Shown here: positions 44,588 through 54,030 of the stretch, piece after piece
Layout of the letters: every line of letters begins with the position of its first letter
Numbering within the stretch: the stretch's first letter is position 1
NCBI GenBank assembly: GCA_951812805.1
Contig: CATOSZ010000003.1
Span: 1,442,557 to 1,506,556 of the forward strand
From: an uncultured Alphaproteobacteria bacterium
GTDB taxonomy: Bacteria > Pseudomonadota > Alphaproteobacteria > GCA-2731375
Length of the DNA: 64,000 nt
Reading direction: 5' to 3'
Notes under the pieces: model-generated
Databases searched by the model: none
Told to the model about the DNA's origin: nothing
The model's input: only the letters and a program-made list of their open reading frames with translations
Program-made: the position numbers and the translations under genes

Positions 44588-45979
44588 ATGCTGAGACGAT
44601 ATGCCCTTGTCGCCTGCCTTCTACTGTTGGCGTTGCCAGCCGGCGCGGGGGAAATAGACTTCGGGCGCTATCACGCCCTGGTCGTCGGCAACAACGACTA
44701 TCAGGTGCTGCCCAAGCTGGAAACGGCGATCGCGGACGCCGAAGCGGTGGCCGAGGTCCTGAAGAAGACCTACGGCTTCGAGGTCCGCCTGCTGCGCAAC
44801 GCGAGCCGGGCCGACATCCTGAAAGCCCTGAACAAGTACCGCGCCGAGTTGACGGAGGAGGACAATCTCCTGGTCTATTACGCCGGCCACGGCTGGCTCG
44901 ACCGGGAGAGCAACACCGGATTCTGGCAGCCGGTCGATGCGGAGGCGGAGGACGACCTCAACTGGATCGCCAACGACGACCTCACGCGCCGGCTCAACGC
45001 GATGAACGCGCGCCATGTGATGATCGTCGCCGACAGCTGCTATTCCGGGACCCTGGTGCGGACCGCCAACACCGAGCTTCCGACCGGAACCGAGCGCCAG
45101 GCCTGGCTGGAGCGGGTCGCCACCAAACGCTCGCGCACCGCCATCGTCTCCGGCGGGCTGGAGCCGGTGGCCGATGCCGGCCGCGACGGCCATTCCGTCT
45201 TCGCCGCCGCCTTCCTCGACGCGCTCAACGACAACAAGGCGCCGTTGGAGGGCACCGCGCTCTTCAAGCAGATCAGCCGGCCCGTTGTCGTCAACGCCGA
45301 CCAGACCCCGCAATACGCCGATATCCGCAAGGCCGGGCATGAGGGTGGCGAGTTCATCTTCGTGCCCGTCGTCCTCTCGACCACGCCGGAGCCCAAGACC
45401 CGGGGTGCCGCCGCGGCGACCACGCCGGAGCCCAAGGCCGCGACGGAAGCCGTCGACAAGGAGATCGAGCTGACCTTCTGGAAGGCGATCGAGAAGAGCA
45501 GCAACGCGGCCGATTTCCAGGCCTATCTCGACCAGTTCCCGAAGGGGAGCTTCGTACCGCTCGCCCGCGCCCGCCTCGCCGCCCTGCCGAGCGGTACGAC
45601 CGGCCGCCAAGACGTCGAAGGCCGCTGGCAGAGCGAGGTGCTGCCCAATCCCTTCGACAAGAACGAGCATTACCGGCTGCACTTCGAGTTCGAAGTGATC
45701 GCCGGCAAGCTGGTCGGCCAGGTGACGCGGCGCTCGACCGAGGACAGCAAGCGGCGCTATCCGCCGACGACGCGGCCGATCACCGAAGGAAGGGCCGGTG
45801 AAGAGGGGCTCGTTTTCAGCGAGAATTTCGAGGTTCTCTTCGGCTCGAAGACCGAAAAGCACACGCGGAACTACACCGGCGAGGCCGATGGCGAGGGCTA
45901 CCGCTTCCTCCTCCAGGACAGTCTCGGCAATCCGCCGGTCCGCTTCTCGATCGAACGGACGCCGGAGCCCAAGCAGTAA
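44588..45979 (+). CDS. Exported caspase-family (C14) protease
   Basis: 463 residues. The signal peptide is MLRRYALVACLLLLALPAGAG. The caspase-like p20 domain (about 24-250) carries catalytic His101 in LLVYYAGHGWLD and Cys151 in MIVADSCYSGTL. A linker with repeated TTPEPK units (about 277-300) leads to a helical repeat-like stretch (FWKAIEKSSNAADFQAYLDQFPKGSF) and a C-terminal beta-rich domain. Such metacaspase relatives cut after basic residues in some bacteria; the target here is unknown. CCGAGGAGAG precedes the ATG. It stands alone and is convergent with the permease gene at 45983. Confidence 0.87.
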   Translation: MLRRYALVACLLLLALPAGAGEIDFGRYHALVVGNNDYQVLPKLETAIADAEAVAEVLKKTYGFEVRLLRNASRADILKALNKYRAELTEEDNLLVYYAGHGWLDRESNTGFWQPVDAEAEDDLNWIANDDLTRRLNAMNARHVMIVADSCYSGTLVRTANTELPTGTERQAWLERVATKRSRTAIVSGGLEPVADAGRDGHSVFAAAFLDALNDNKAPLEGTALFKQISRPVVVNADQTPQYADIRKAGHEGGEFIFVPVVLSTTPEPKTRGAAAATTPEPKAATEAVDKEIELTFWKAIEKSSNAADFQAYLDQFPKGSFVPLARARLAALPSGTTGRQDVEGRWQSEVLPNPFDKNEHYRLHFEFEVIAGKLVGQVTRRSTEDSKRRYPPTTRPITEGRAGEEGLVFSENFEVLFGSKTEKHTRNYTGEADGEGYRFLLQDSLGNPPVRFSIERTPEPKQ

Positions 45980-45982
45980 CCT

Positions 45983-47032
45983 TCAGGCGTGGTCGTGGGC
46001 GGGGGCGGGCGTGGCGGGCGCGGGCAGGATCCGGCGCCGGATCGGGCGGTAGGCGAGCAGCAGCACCAGCGCCGAGGCGAGGCCGAGCCACAAGTGATAG
46101 CCGCTTTCCGCCTGGCCGGTGGGCGCGGCCGGCAGCGGCCAGGCCGCCACGCTCCAGATCGCGTCGAGGGCCAGCCCCGCCGCCAAGCTGGTCGCCACGA
46201 CACCCGCCAGATAGATCGCCATGGTCGCCCCGCCCAACTCGCGCCGCACCAGCGCCAGGCCGGCGAGGTTGGTCGCCGGGCCCGCCAGCAGGAACACGAG
46301 CGCCGTGCCCGGCGAAACCCCCGCGTGCAGCAGGGCGAGCGCCAAGGGCGTCGAAGCGCTGGCGCAGACGTACATCGGCACCGAAACGGCGAGCACCACC
46401 AGCATGGCGAGCGGGCCTTGCGCCCAGGCCGCCAGCACGTCGGGCGGTGCCACGGTGACGACGACGGCCGCGGCCAGCACACCGCCCGCGAGCCAGAGGG
46501 CGATATCGTCCCAGAGGTCCGCAAAGGCATAGCGCAACCCCGCGACCAGGCCGGTCCGTTCTTCCGCCGTCTCGCCGCCGCAGCAACCCGCCGCCGGCGG
46601 CGGCGCGGGGGGCGTTGCCGCCTCGTCGCGGACCGCGACGGCGACCGCCAGGCCGGTGGCGATGGCCGAAGCGACGGCGACGACGGGGCGGACCACGGCG
46701 AACACCGGGCCCAGCAGGACATAGGACAGCAACACCGAATCGACGCCGGTTTCCGGCGTCGAAATCAGAAAGGACGTCGTCGCCCCCTTCGAAGCACCGG
46801 CCCGGCGCAGCCCGAATGCCGCCGGCAGCACCCCGCAGGAGCACAACGGCAACGGCGCGCCCAGCAGGGCAGCACCGCCGACCGCGGTCAGCCCCCGGCC
46901 CTTCAGGCGCGCGGCGAGCCCGGCCATCGGCAGCCAGGCCTTGATCAGGCCGGCGACCAGCAGGCCCAGGACCACCCAGGGCGCGGCCTCGAGGACGAGA
47001 GCCAGCAGATTGCCGACGAAGTCCATCACCAT
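45983..47032 (-). CDS. SO_0444-type permease (COG0701)
   Basis: A 349-residue membrane protein with about nine helices. The first half carries LGAPLPLCSCGVLPAAFGLRR near residue 58, with the CSCG motif, and STPETGVDSVLLSY. A cytoplasmic loop holds AAGCCGGET, a likely metal-binding Cys pair. The second repeat follows from FADLWDDIALWLAGG. This combination matches the SO_0444 family, described as Cu/Zn efflux transporters. It diverges from the Tat-signal thioredoxin-like gene across a 143-bp gap. Confidence 0.8.
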   Translation of the reverse strand: MVMDFVGNLLALVLEAAPWVVLGLLVAGLIKAWLPMAGLAARLKGRGLTAVGGAALLGAPLPLCSCGVLPAAFGLRRAGASKGATTSFLISTPETGVDSVLLSYVLLGPVFAVVRPVVAVASAIATGLAVAVAVRDEAATPPAPPPAAGCCGGETAEERTGLVAGLRYAFADLWDDIALWLAGGVLAAAVVVTVAPPDVLAAWAQGPLAMLVVLAVSVPMYVCASASTPLALALLHAGVSPGTALVFLLAGPATNLAGLALVRRELGGATMAIYLAGVVATSLAAGLALDAIWSVAAWPLPAAPTGQAESGYHLWLGLASALVLLLAYRPIRRRILPAPATPAPAHDHA

Positions 47033-47175
47033 GACCAGAGACTACCTCGCTTCGCCGGCGGCGTGAATCCCCGTCGGACGCGCCGAGAACACCAATTTTT
47101 GAAGCATCGTGACACGACAGCGCGTCCCATCACCTTTGAAAATGCCCCGATCGGATTTTATAGGTGGATAGGATC

Positions 47176-47691
47176 ATGAAACGAAACAAGCGGAAATCTC
47201 GCCCGGTGCGGCAGGCGACGACGACGGTGGCGGCCGCGCCGGAGACCAAAACGGACCCGACGGTCTCGCGCCGACGGTTTCTGAAAACGGCACGAAACGG
47301 CGCCATCGCCGCGCTGGTCGCCAGCGCGGGCGGGGGTTATTTCATCGCCGAGGTGCGGGCTAAAATCCGCGAACACGACCTGGATCGGATCGGCAACGGC
47401 GTCCCGGCCATCGTGTAGATCCACGATCCGCAATGCCCACGCTGCATCGCCCTGCAACGCGAGGCGCGCGACGCCGTCTGCGGCTTCGACGATGACGAGT
47501 TGCAGTTCCTCGTCGCCAACATCCGGAACGACTCGGGCCGGGACCTGGCGTCCCGGCACGGCGTCGCCCACGTCACCTTGCTGCTGTTCGACGGCGAGGG
47601 GAAACGGCGCAGCATCCTGACCGGTCCGCAACAGAGCGAGGGCCTGACCCACGCCTTCCGCCGCCACGTCGATCGCTACCCCGGCAGCTGA
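47176..47691 (+). pseudogene. Tat-exported thioredoxin-like protein with in-frame TAG
   Basis: Read through the TAG at 47416-47418, the frame encodes about 171 residues. The N-terminus has a twin-arginine signal (SRRRFLK, then the hydrophobic GAIAALVASAGGGYF). After the stop, in the same frame, comes a thioredoxin-like segment IHDPQCPRCIALQREARDA with a CPRC redox site. The context PAIV-stop-IHDPQCP fits Gln (CAG) changed to TAG. The 5' part alone would yield only a signal and linker of 80 residues. It diverges from a metal-efflux-type permease and could have been an envelope thiol-redox protein. Confidence 0.75.
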
Positions 47692-47703
47692 TCGGACTTC
47701 GGT

Positions 47704-48906
47704 TCAGGCGGGCGCCGGGGCGTGGCGGCGCTCGTCGATCGGCCAGTGCAGCAGGGCCGCGACCAGGCCCAGCGCCACGGCGAACCACCACACGGTGTCG
47801 TAGGAACCGGTGACGTCGTAGGCCCAACCGCCGACCCACACTCCGGCGGCGCTGCCGAGCTGGTGCGAGAAGAAGACGAAGCCGACCAGCGTCGCCATGT
47901 AGCGCGGGCCGAAGATGTCGCCGACCAGCGCCGTCGTCAGCGGCACGGTCGAGAGCCAGAGAAAACCGAAGGCGACGGCGAAGATCCACAGGCCGGCCTC
48001 CGAGAACGGCAGCAGCACCATCGCCGTGATCGCCACCGAGCGCAGCAGGTAGAGCAGCGAGAGGATGTTCTTCTTGCGGAACTTCGCCCCCGCCGCGCCG
48101 GCGAGGAAGGCACCCAGGATATTGACCAGGCCCATGATCGAGAGCGCCCAGGCGCCATGCGCGCTGGACAGGCCGCGATCGGCGACATAGGCCGGAAAAT
48201 GCACGGCGATGAAGGCCACATGGAAGCCGCAGACGAAATAGCCGCAGGTCAGCAGCCAGTAGCCGCGATGCGCCATCGCCTCGCGGATCGCCTCGGAAAG
48301 CGACTGCTGCCGCCCGCCCGCCGGCACGCCCGCGGGGGGTGCGCGCAGCGCCCGGGCCGCCGGCAGCATGAGGAGGGCGATGACCGCCAGGGCCAAAAAG
48401 GCGTTCTGCCAGCCGATCGCGTCCAGCAACGCCTGGCCGAGCGGCACCATGGCGAACTGGCCGAAACTGCCGGCCGCCGCCCCGATGCCGATGATGATGC
48501 TGCGCCGCTCGGCGGAGACCGCCTTGGCCAGCGCCGAAAGCACGATGCCGTAGCCCGTGCCGCCGAGGCCGAGCCCGACGAGCAAGCCGGCCGAGACGTG
48601 GAACTGCCAGGCCGCCTCCGTCCCCGCCATCAGGTAGAGGCCCGCCGCATAGCACACCGCCCCCGCCGCCACGGTGCGCGCCGTGCCGAACTTGTCGGCG
48701 ATCATGCCGGCGAGCGGTTGGGCGACGCCCCAGACCAGCTGCTGCAACGCGATGGCGAGCGCGAAGACCTCGCGGCCCCAGCCGAGATCGCCGCTCACCG
48801 GCGTCAGGAAGACGCCGAAACCGGCCCGCGTGCCGATCGAGATCAGCGAGATCAAACAGGCCATGGCGAGAAGAAAGAGCGGCCAGCGCTCACGGACGAC
48901 GGTCAT
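47704..48906 (-). CDS. MFS transporter
   Basis: A 400-residue membrane protein with about 12 helices. The opening RWPLFLLAMACLISLISIGTRAGFGVFLTP and QPLAGMIADKFGTARTV near residue 65 are typical of the oxalate/formate or monocarboxylate-like MFS group. Motif A is in the 2-3 loop. RKKNILSLLYLLRS separates the halves. It ends 12 bp after the convergent thioredoxin-like gene. A strong hairpin lies between it and the formamidase gene upstream on the same strand. Confidence 0.87.
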   Translation of the reverse strand: MTVVRERWPLFLLAMACLISLISIGTRAGFGVFLTPVSGDLGWGREVFALAIALQQLVWGVAQPLAGMIADKFGTARTVAAGAVCYAAGLYLMAGTEAAWQFHVSAGLLVGLGLGGTGYGIVLSALAKAVSAERRSIIIGIGAAAGSFGQFAMVPLGQALLDAIGWQNAFLALAVIALLMLPAARALRAPPAGVPAGGRQQSLSEAIREAMAHRGYWLLTCGYFVCGFHVAFIAVHFPAYVADRGLSSAHGAWALSIMGLVNILGAFLAGAAGAKFRKKNILSLLYLLRSVAITAMVLLPFSEAGLWIFAVAFGFLWLSTVPLTTALVGDIFGPRYMATLVGFVFFSHQLGSAAGVWVGGWAYDVTGSYDTVWWFAVALGLVAALLHWPIDERRHAPAPA

Positions 48907-48957
48907 CGGAGAACTCCGGTGAAAATTCCAAGCGGTTGCTGATGTCGTTCCGACCGT

Positions 48958-49021
48958 CCCGCTTCCCCGACCCGACCACCCTCGACGGGTATCCTCGGGG
49001 TGGTTGGGTCGGGGGAGCGGG
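48958..49021. terminator. Long hairpin between formamidase and MFS genes
   Basis: Two 24-base arms (48958-48981 and 48998-49021) pair with only two mismatches around a 16-nt loop; the core is CCCGACCCGACCACC. It follows the formamidase stop by about 33 bases on the minus strand, with no strong U-run, so it may be a terminator or an mRNA-stabilising structure. Confidence 0.6.
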
Positions 49022-49054
49022 GCGGCCGGGCGCTATCACCTGTGATAGCCGAAA

Positions 49055-49999
49055 CTAAACGAAGACGACCTTCGGGAAATACAGACCGACCACCCAGTTC
49101 GGCTGGTCGACGATCTCGGAGATCCGGAGGTCGGCGGCGGTGCTGCATAGCATGTAGGCCTCCGCCGCCGAAAGACCATGGGCAGCACCCAGCAGATCGA
49201 TCATGCCCGAAAGCGCGTCCCGCGCCGCCTGGAACAGGTCGGGCCCGACGCCCGTGGTGACGTGATAGCCGGCCGCGTCCAGATGCCGGGTGACCGGCCC
49301 CGGCGTCTCGAATCGGGGAAAGGCCGGCGCCGCGCCGGCCTCGATCTCGAATTTCAGGGCGACGCCCATCGGGCTCTCGATCGCCGTGCCGCAGACTTCG
49401 CCGTCGCCTTGCGCCGCATGGGTATCGCCGAGGGAAAACAGCGCCCCCTCGACCTCGACCGGCAGCCAAAGCACGGTGCCGGCGGCGAGGTCGCGCACGT
49501 CCATGTTGCCGCCGACCCGGCGCGGCGGCACGATCGAGTGCAGGCCCGGCTCGGCGGGCGCCACACCGACAGTACCGCAGAACGGCTTCAACGGCACCCG
49601 CCCGCCGGGCCCATAGGCCGCCGGCGCCATCGACGTCGTGTCATAGCGCCAAAGATGCAGCGCCGGATCCGGGAACTGGTCCGCCAGCAGCCCGAACCCG
49701 GGGATCAACGCCGTCCAGCCCCAGCCCGACGGCGCGAACTCCAGGATCGTCACCTTCAAGGCATCACCCGGCTTCGCGCCCTCGACGCGGATCGGCCCGG
49801 TCACCGGATTGACCAGCCCGAAGTCCATCGCCGCCACGTCGGCAACGCTGGAATCAGGCGAGAGCTGCCCGCCGGACGCATCGACCGTCTCGAAAAACAT
49901 CTCCTCTCCGGGCGCCACGGTGGCGACCGGCGGATGGGCGTTGTCCCAGCCGTGATGATGCTGGTGGGCGTGGATGGTGTGGCGTTGGGGCGTGGTCAC
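49055..49999 (-). CDS. Acetamidase/formamidase family protein
   Basis: 314 residues of the FmdA_AmdA family. Characteristic segments are MDFGLVNPVTGPIRVEGAKPGDALKVTI near residue 50, the metal-site region GNMDVRDLAAGTVLWLPV and GALFSLGDTHAAQGDGEVCGTAIE near residue 190. It should hydrolyse formamide, acetamide or a related short amide to ammonia and acid. It starts at GTG overlapping the stop of the acyl-CoA ligase gene (GTGA), so the three genes from 52510 down to 49055 probably form one operon. Confidence 0.88.
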   Translation of the reverse strand: MTTPQRHTIHAHQHHHGWDNAHPPVATVAPGEEMFFETVDASGGQLSPDSSVADVAAMDFGLVNPVTGPIRVEGAKPGDALKVTILEFAPSGWGWTALIPGFGLLADQFPDPALHLWRYDTTSMAPAAYGPGGRVPLKPFCGTVGVAPAEPGLHSIVPPRRVGGNMDVRDLAAGTVLWLPVEVEGALFSLGDTHAAQGDGEVCGTAIESPMGVALKFEIEAGAAPAFPRFETPGPVTRHLDAAGYHVTTGVGPDLFQAARDALSGMIDLLGAAHGLSAAEAYMLCSTAADLRISEIVDQPNWVVGLYFPKVVFV

Positions 50000-51675
50000 G
50001 ACGCCGCCTCCCGCTTCGCTGCCTCTTCCGCCACCAGTTCTTTTTTGGAGAGCTTGCCGATCATGGTTTTCGGCAGCTCGTCGCGGAACTCGATCTCCTT
50101 CGGCAGTTCGTGCCGGCCGAGTTTGTCCTGCAGGAAGGCCAGCAGGGCGTCGGCGTCCAGGCCCGTGCCCTCGCGCCGTTTGACAAAGGCCTTGACCCGT
50201 TCGCCGGCGTAATCGTCGGGGATGCCGATCACCGTCACCTCCGCGACCTCGTCGTGGCCGTGGATCGCGTCCTCGACATGGCGGGGGTAGACGTTGAAAC
50301 CGCCGACCAGGATCAGGTCCTTGATCCGGTCGATGATGTGGATGTAGCCGTCCTCGTCGAGATAGCCGACGTCGCCGGTGCGCAGCCGGCCGCCGGTGAG
50401 CGCCTCCGCCGTCGCCTCCGGCCGGTTCCAATAGCCGAGCATGACCTGCGGGCCCTCGACGCGGATCTCACCGGCCTCGCCCGGCGGCATCTCGCGCTCC
50501 GGATCCTCGGGATCGGTGATGGTGATGCGGGTGCCCGGCACCGGCTGGCCGATCGAGCCGGCCTTGTTCTCGCCCTTGACCGGGATGCAGCTGCAGACCG
50601 GTGCGGCCTCCGTCAGGCCGTAACCCTCGAAGACCACGGCGCCGGTCAGCGCCTCGAAGCGGTGCTTGGTCTCGACCGGCAACGGCGCGCCGCCGGACAT
50701 GCAGGCGCGAATCGAGGAGAGATCGGTGCTGGCCGCGTCCTTGTGGTCGGCGATGGCGCGGAACATGGTCGGCACGCCCGGCATCAGCGTCGGCTTCTTC
50801 TTCGGGATGTCGCGCATCACGTCGTCCAGGACGAAGCGGGGATGCATGACGATCTCCGCCCCGATGTGCAGCGAGACGTTCATCACCACGGTCATGGCGA
50901 AGACGTGGAAGAAGGGCAGTACACCCATCATCCGTTCCTCGCCGAGGCGCTTGTCCGGCAGCCAGAGCGCGGTCTGCTGGACGTTGCGGGTGAGGTTGGC
51001 GTGGCTCAGCATCGCCCCCTTGGAGACGCCGGTGGTACCGCCCGTGTATTGCAGCACCGCGACGTCGTCGGGCGAAATCTCGACCGGCGCCGGCCGCCCC
51101 TCGTTGCGCAGCAGGTCGGCGTAGCGGGTCACCGCCGGGCCCCAGGCGACCGCGGCGATCTCCTTGCGCTTGAAGATCGGGAACAGCTTGTTCTTGGGGA
51201 ACGGCAGCACGTCGGGCAGCGCGCCGACGATCAACCGCTCGAGCCGGCTGGAGGCCAGCAGGCTCGCCATCTTGGGATAGAGCGCCTCGAGGTCCAGCGT
51301 CACCATGACGTCGGTCTCGCTGTCCTCGATCTGGTGACGCAGCTCCGCCTCGGCATAGAGCGGGCTGTAGTTCACCACCCGCGCGCCGGCGGCCAGGGCG
51401 GCCTGGTAGCAGACGATGAACTGCGGGCAGTTCGGCAGGAACAGGCCGACGGTCTTGCCCGGCCCGACGCCCAAATCCTGCAAGCCGCGGGTCGCCCGCT
51501 CCACCATCGAGGCGAGATCGCCGTAAAGCCAGCGCCGGCCGAGAAAGTCCATCGCCGGGCGATCGCCATAGCGCTGGCAGGCCTCGGCCAGCATCGCCGG
51601 CATGGTCATCGGCACGAGCTCCGCCGCCCAGTCGACACCGGGGGCGTAGTTGGCGAGCCAGGGATCCGTGGTCAT
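49996..51675 (-). CDS. Long-chain fatty-acid-CoA ligase
   Basis: A 559-residue ANL-superfamily adenylating enzyme. The P-loop is LQYTGGTTGVSKGAMLSH near residue 215, the A5 motif FEGYGLTEAAP is near residue 352, and A8 TGDVGYLDEDGYIHIIDRIKDLI and the C-terminal Lys in KTMIGKLSKKEL are also present. It activates a fatty or related acid to its CoA ester. The ATG at 51675 follows GAGGGAGG. It lies between an enoyl-CoA hydratase and the formamidase and has the typical size for FadD. Confidence 0.88.
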   Translation of the reverse strand: MTTDPWLANYAPGVDWAAELVPMTMPAMLAEACQRYGDRPAMDFLGRRWLYGDLASMVERATRGLQDLGVGPGKTVGLFLPNCPQFIVCYQAALAAGARVVNYSPLYAEAELRHQIEDSETDVMVTLDLEALYPKMASLLASSRLERLIVGALPDVLPFPKNKLFPIFKRKEIAAVAWGPAVTRYADLLRNEGRPAPVEISPDDVAVLQYTGGTTGVSKGAMLSHANLTRNVQQTALWLPDKRLGEERMMGVLPFFHVFAMTVVMNVSLHIGAEIVMHPRFVLDDVMRDIPKKKPTLMPGVPTMFRAIADHKDAASTDLSSIRACMSGGAPLPVETKHRFEALTGAVVFEGYGLTEAAPVCSCIPVKGENKAGSIGQPVPGTRITITDPEDPEREMPPGEAGEIRVEGPQVMLGYWNRPEATAEALTGGRLRTGDVGYLDEDGYIHIIDRIKDLILVGGFNVYPRHVEDAIHGHDEVAEVTVIGIPDDYAGERVKAFVKRREGTGLDADALLAFLQDKLGRHELPKEIEFRDELPKTMIGKLSKKELVAEEAAKREAAS

Positions 51676-51733
51676 GGGTATCGTTCCTCCCTCGGGCGGC
51701 ATGATTGGCCGATTCCCGGCCTGCCGTCACCCC

Positions 51734-52510
51734 TTACCGGCCCTCGAAGACCGGGTCGCGTTTCTCGACGAAGGCGCGCATGGCCTCCTTGGAATCCTCG
51801 CTCTTCGACAATTCGCCGGTCATCGACTGTTCGAAGCGATAACCGTCGCGCAGGGTCATTTCCTCGATCTGGTTGAGGGCGTGCTTGGCGAGCTTGGTGG
51901 CGAGCGGGCTTTTCGCGGCGATCTCGCCGGCGATCGCCAGCGCGCGGTCCATCAGATCCTCCGGCGCCGTACTCTCCTCGACCACACCCAGGCGGTAGAG
52001 TTCCGGCCCGAAGACGCGCATGCCGGTCAGCATCATGCGGCGCAGGCGGGAATGGGAGAACAGCCGCTGGCAATGTCGCCCGCCGCCCAAAAGGCCGACG
52101 CCGATTTCCGGCAGGCCGATACAGGCGGTCTCGCTGGCGACGAGGATGTCGCAGGAGGCGACGAAGGCGAGGCCGCCACCCAACGCCGGGCCGTTGATCG
52201 CGGCGACCACCGGCTTCTGGCATTCCATGATCGAATGATAGGCCTCGCGCGCCCGGCGGCTGTTCTGCCAATGATCGCCGTCCTCGCGCGTCGTCCCGAC
52301 CCGCTCCTTGATGTCGGCGCCGGCGCAGAAGCATTTGCCCTCGCCGGTCAGCACGATCGATCGCACGTCGTCCCGGTCGCTCAGATGGTCGAAGGTCCAG
52401 GCGACTTCGGTGAGCAGCTGTTGGCTGTGCGCGTTGACCGGCGGATTGGCCAGATGGACGATGGCGACGAAATCCTCGCGCACGTCGATCTTCACGAGTT
52501 CGGGCGTCAT
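51734..52510 (-). CDS. Enoyl-CoA hydratase/isomerase family protein
   Basis: 258 residues of crotonase fold. KCFCAGADIKERVG near residue 62 and NGPALGGGLAFVASCDILVA near residue 105 form the oxyanion hole. The second Glu region is LPEIGVGLLGGGRH. GAGGAGG precedes the ATG at 52510. It is the first gene of the minus-strand operon that continues with the acyl-CoA ligase and the formamidase. It diverges from the aminotransferase at 52625. The reaction is probably hydration or isomerisation of an acyl-CoA made by the ligase. Confidence 0.88.
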   Translation of the reverse strand: MTPELVKIDVREDFVAIVHLANPPVNAHSQQLLTEVAWTFDHLSDRDDVRSIVLTGEGKCFCAGADIKERVGTTREDGDHWQNSRRAREAYHSIMECQKPVVAAINGPALGGGLAFVASCDILVASETACIGLPEIGVGLLGGGRHCQRLFSHSRLRRMMLTGMRVFGPELYRLGVVEESTAPEDLMDRALAIAGEIAAKSPLATKLAKHALNQIEEMTLRDGYRFEQSMTGELSKSEDSKEAMRAFVEKRDPVFEGR

Positions 52511-52624
52511 GGCGATCCTCCTCACGGTCCTTGCCTCCACACGCGCCATTGGTAGCACGTTCCCCGTTCCCTCATCGATCCGGGGCGCCTAAGCTTGGCC
52601 CCGCCCATCGAAGGAGCCATGCCC

Positions 52625-53956
52625 ATGTCCGCCGTCTTCCACCGCTCGTCCGCCACCGCGCCGCCCACCGCCGTCTCCGGCAGCGGCTGTTACATCACCG
52701 ACGCGGAGGGACGGACCTATCTCGACGCCTCGGGCGGGGCCGCGGTCTCCTGCCTCGGCCATGACGACCCGGACGTGCGCCGGGCCATCCACGAACAGCT
52801 CGACCAGCTGGCCTATGCCCACACCGGCTTTTTCACCTCCGAGCCGACGGAGCGGCTGGCGCAATTCCTCGTCGACCGGGCGCCCGACGGCATCGAGAAG
52901 GTCTATTTCGTCTCCGGCGGTTCGGAAGCGGTGGAAGCGGCCCTGAAGCTCGCCCGCCAGTTCCACCTGGAGCAAGGCCGGCCGGAGCGGCGCCACGTCA
53001 TCGCCCGCTGGCAGAGCTATCACGGCAACACGCTCGCCGCGCTCTCGACCGGGGGCAACCGCTGGCGCCGGGCGCCGTTCGAGCCGTTGCTGATGCCGGC
53101 GCATCACATCTCACCCTGCTTCCCCTATCGCTTCAAGGAGGACGGCGAGAGTGAGGAGGCCTATGGCCGGCGCACCGCCGATGAGCTGGAGGCCAAGATC
53201 CAGGAACTCGGTGAAGACAGCGTCATCGCCTTCATCGCCGAGCCGGTGGTCGGCGCCACCTCCGGCGCCGTCGCCCCCGTCGCCGGCTATTTCGAGCGGA
53301 TCCGCGAGATCTGCGATCGCTACGACGTGCTGCTGATCCTGGACGAGGTGATGTGCGGGATGGGGCGGACCGGCTCCCTCTTCGCCTGCGAACAGGAAAG
53401 CTTGCGCCCGGACATCGTCTGCATCGCCAAGGGCCTCGGCGCCGGCTACCAGCCGATCGGCGCCATGCTGTGCTCCGGGCGGATCCACGACGCCATCACC
53501 GGCGGCAGCGGCTTCTTTCAGCACGGCCATACCTATATGGGCCACACGCTCGCCTCGGCCGGTTCCCTCGCCGTGCAGGAGAAGGTCGAGCGCGACGACC
53601 TGCTGGCCAATGTCCGGGCGATGGGCGAGGCGCTGGATGCCGGCCTGGTCGAGCGCTTCGGCAATCACCCGCACGTCGGCGACATCCGCGGCCGCGGCCT
53701 GTTCCGCGCGATCGAGCTGGTGGCCGACCGGGCGAGCAAGGCGCCCTTCGATCCGAACCTGAAGCTGCACGCCCGGGTCAAGAAGGCCGGCATGGCCCGC
53801 GGCCTGATGAGCTATCCGATGGGCGGCACCATCGACGGCGAGCGCGGCGACCACGTACTGCTGGCGCCGCCCTTCATCGTCACCCCCGGCCAGGTCGCGG
53901 AGATCGTCGACAGGCTGGGCGAGGCGGTCGACGCGGCGCTGGCTGAAACTCGTTAG
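52625..53956 (+). CDS. Class III PLP-dependent aminotransferase
   Basis: A 443-residue fold type I aminotransferase of the omega-amino-acid/aspartate aminotransferase family. FVSGGSEAVEAALKLARQFH near residue 98 binds the cofactor phosphate, LILDEVMCGMGRTG holds the Asp that pairs with the pyridine nitrogen, and CIAKGLGAGYQPIGAML carries the Schiff-base Lys near residue 273. The ATG at 52625 sits nine bases after AAGGAG; ATG 52619 is an alternative. Such enzymes move amino groups from diamines, beta-alanine or taurine-like donors. The donor is not evident. Confidence 0.88.
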   Translation: MSAVFHRSSATAPPTAVSGSGCYITDAEGRTYLDASGGAAVSCLGHDDPDVRRAIHEQLDQLAYAHTGFFTSEPTERLAQFLVDRAPDGIEKVYFVSGGSEAVEAALKLARQFHLEQGRPERRHVIARWQSYHGNTLAALSTGGNRWRRAPFEPLLMPAHHISPCFPYRFKEDGESEEAYGRRTADELEAKIQELGEDSVIAFIAEPVVGATSGAVAPVAGYFERIREICDRYDVLLILDEVMCGMGRTGSLFACEQESLRPDIVCIAKGLGAGYQPIGAMLCSGRIHDAITGGSGFFQHGHTYMGHTLASAGSLAVQEKVERDDLLANVRAMGEALDAGLVERFGNHPHVGDIRGRGLFRAIELVADRASKAPFDPNLKLHARVKKAGMARGLMSYPMGGTIDGERGDHVLLAPPFIVTPGQVAEIVDRLGEAVDAALAETR

Positions 53957-54012
53957 AAACAATCTTCTCGTTGCGCGGTCCGGTATCGCTCACTAAGCTC
54001 GATTTTCCGTAA

Positions 54013-54030
54013 ACCCGTCGTTTGACGGGT
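54013..54030. terminator. Short hairpin after the aminotransferase gene
   Basis: ACCCGTC and GACGGGT pair perfectly around GTTT, 57 bases after the stop. Only weak T enrichment lies beside it. It is a plausible terminator. Confidence 0.4.

Noticed and set aside
47416-47418. TAG in the thioredoxin-like gene as pyrrolysine
   Set aside because: Pyrrolysine is restricted to a few lineages, Gln fits the context, and there is no supporting gene nearby.
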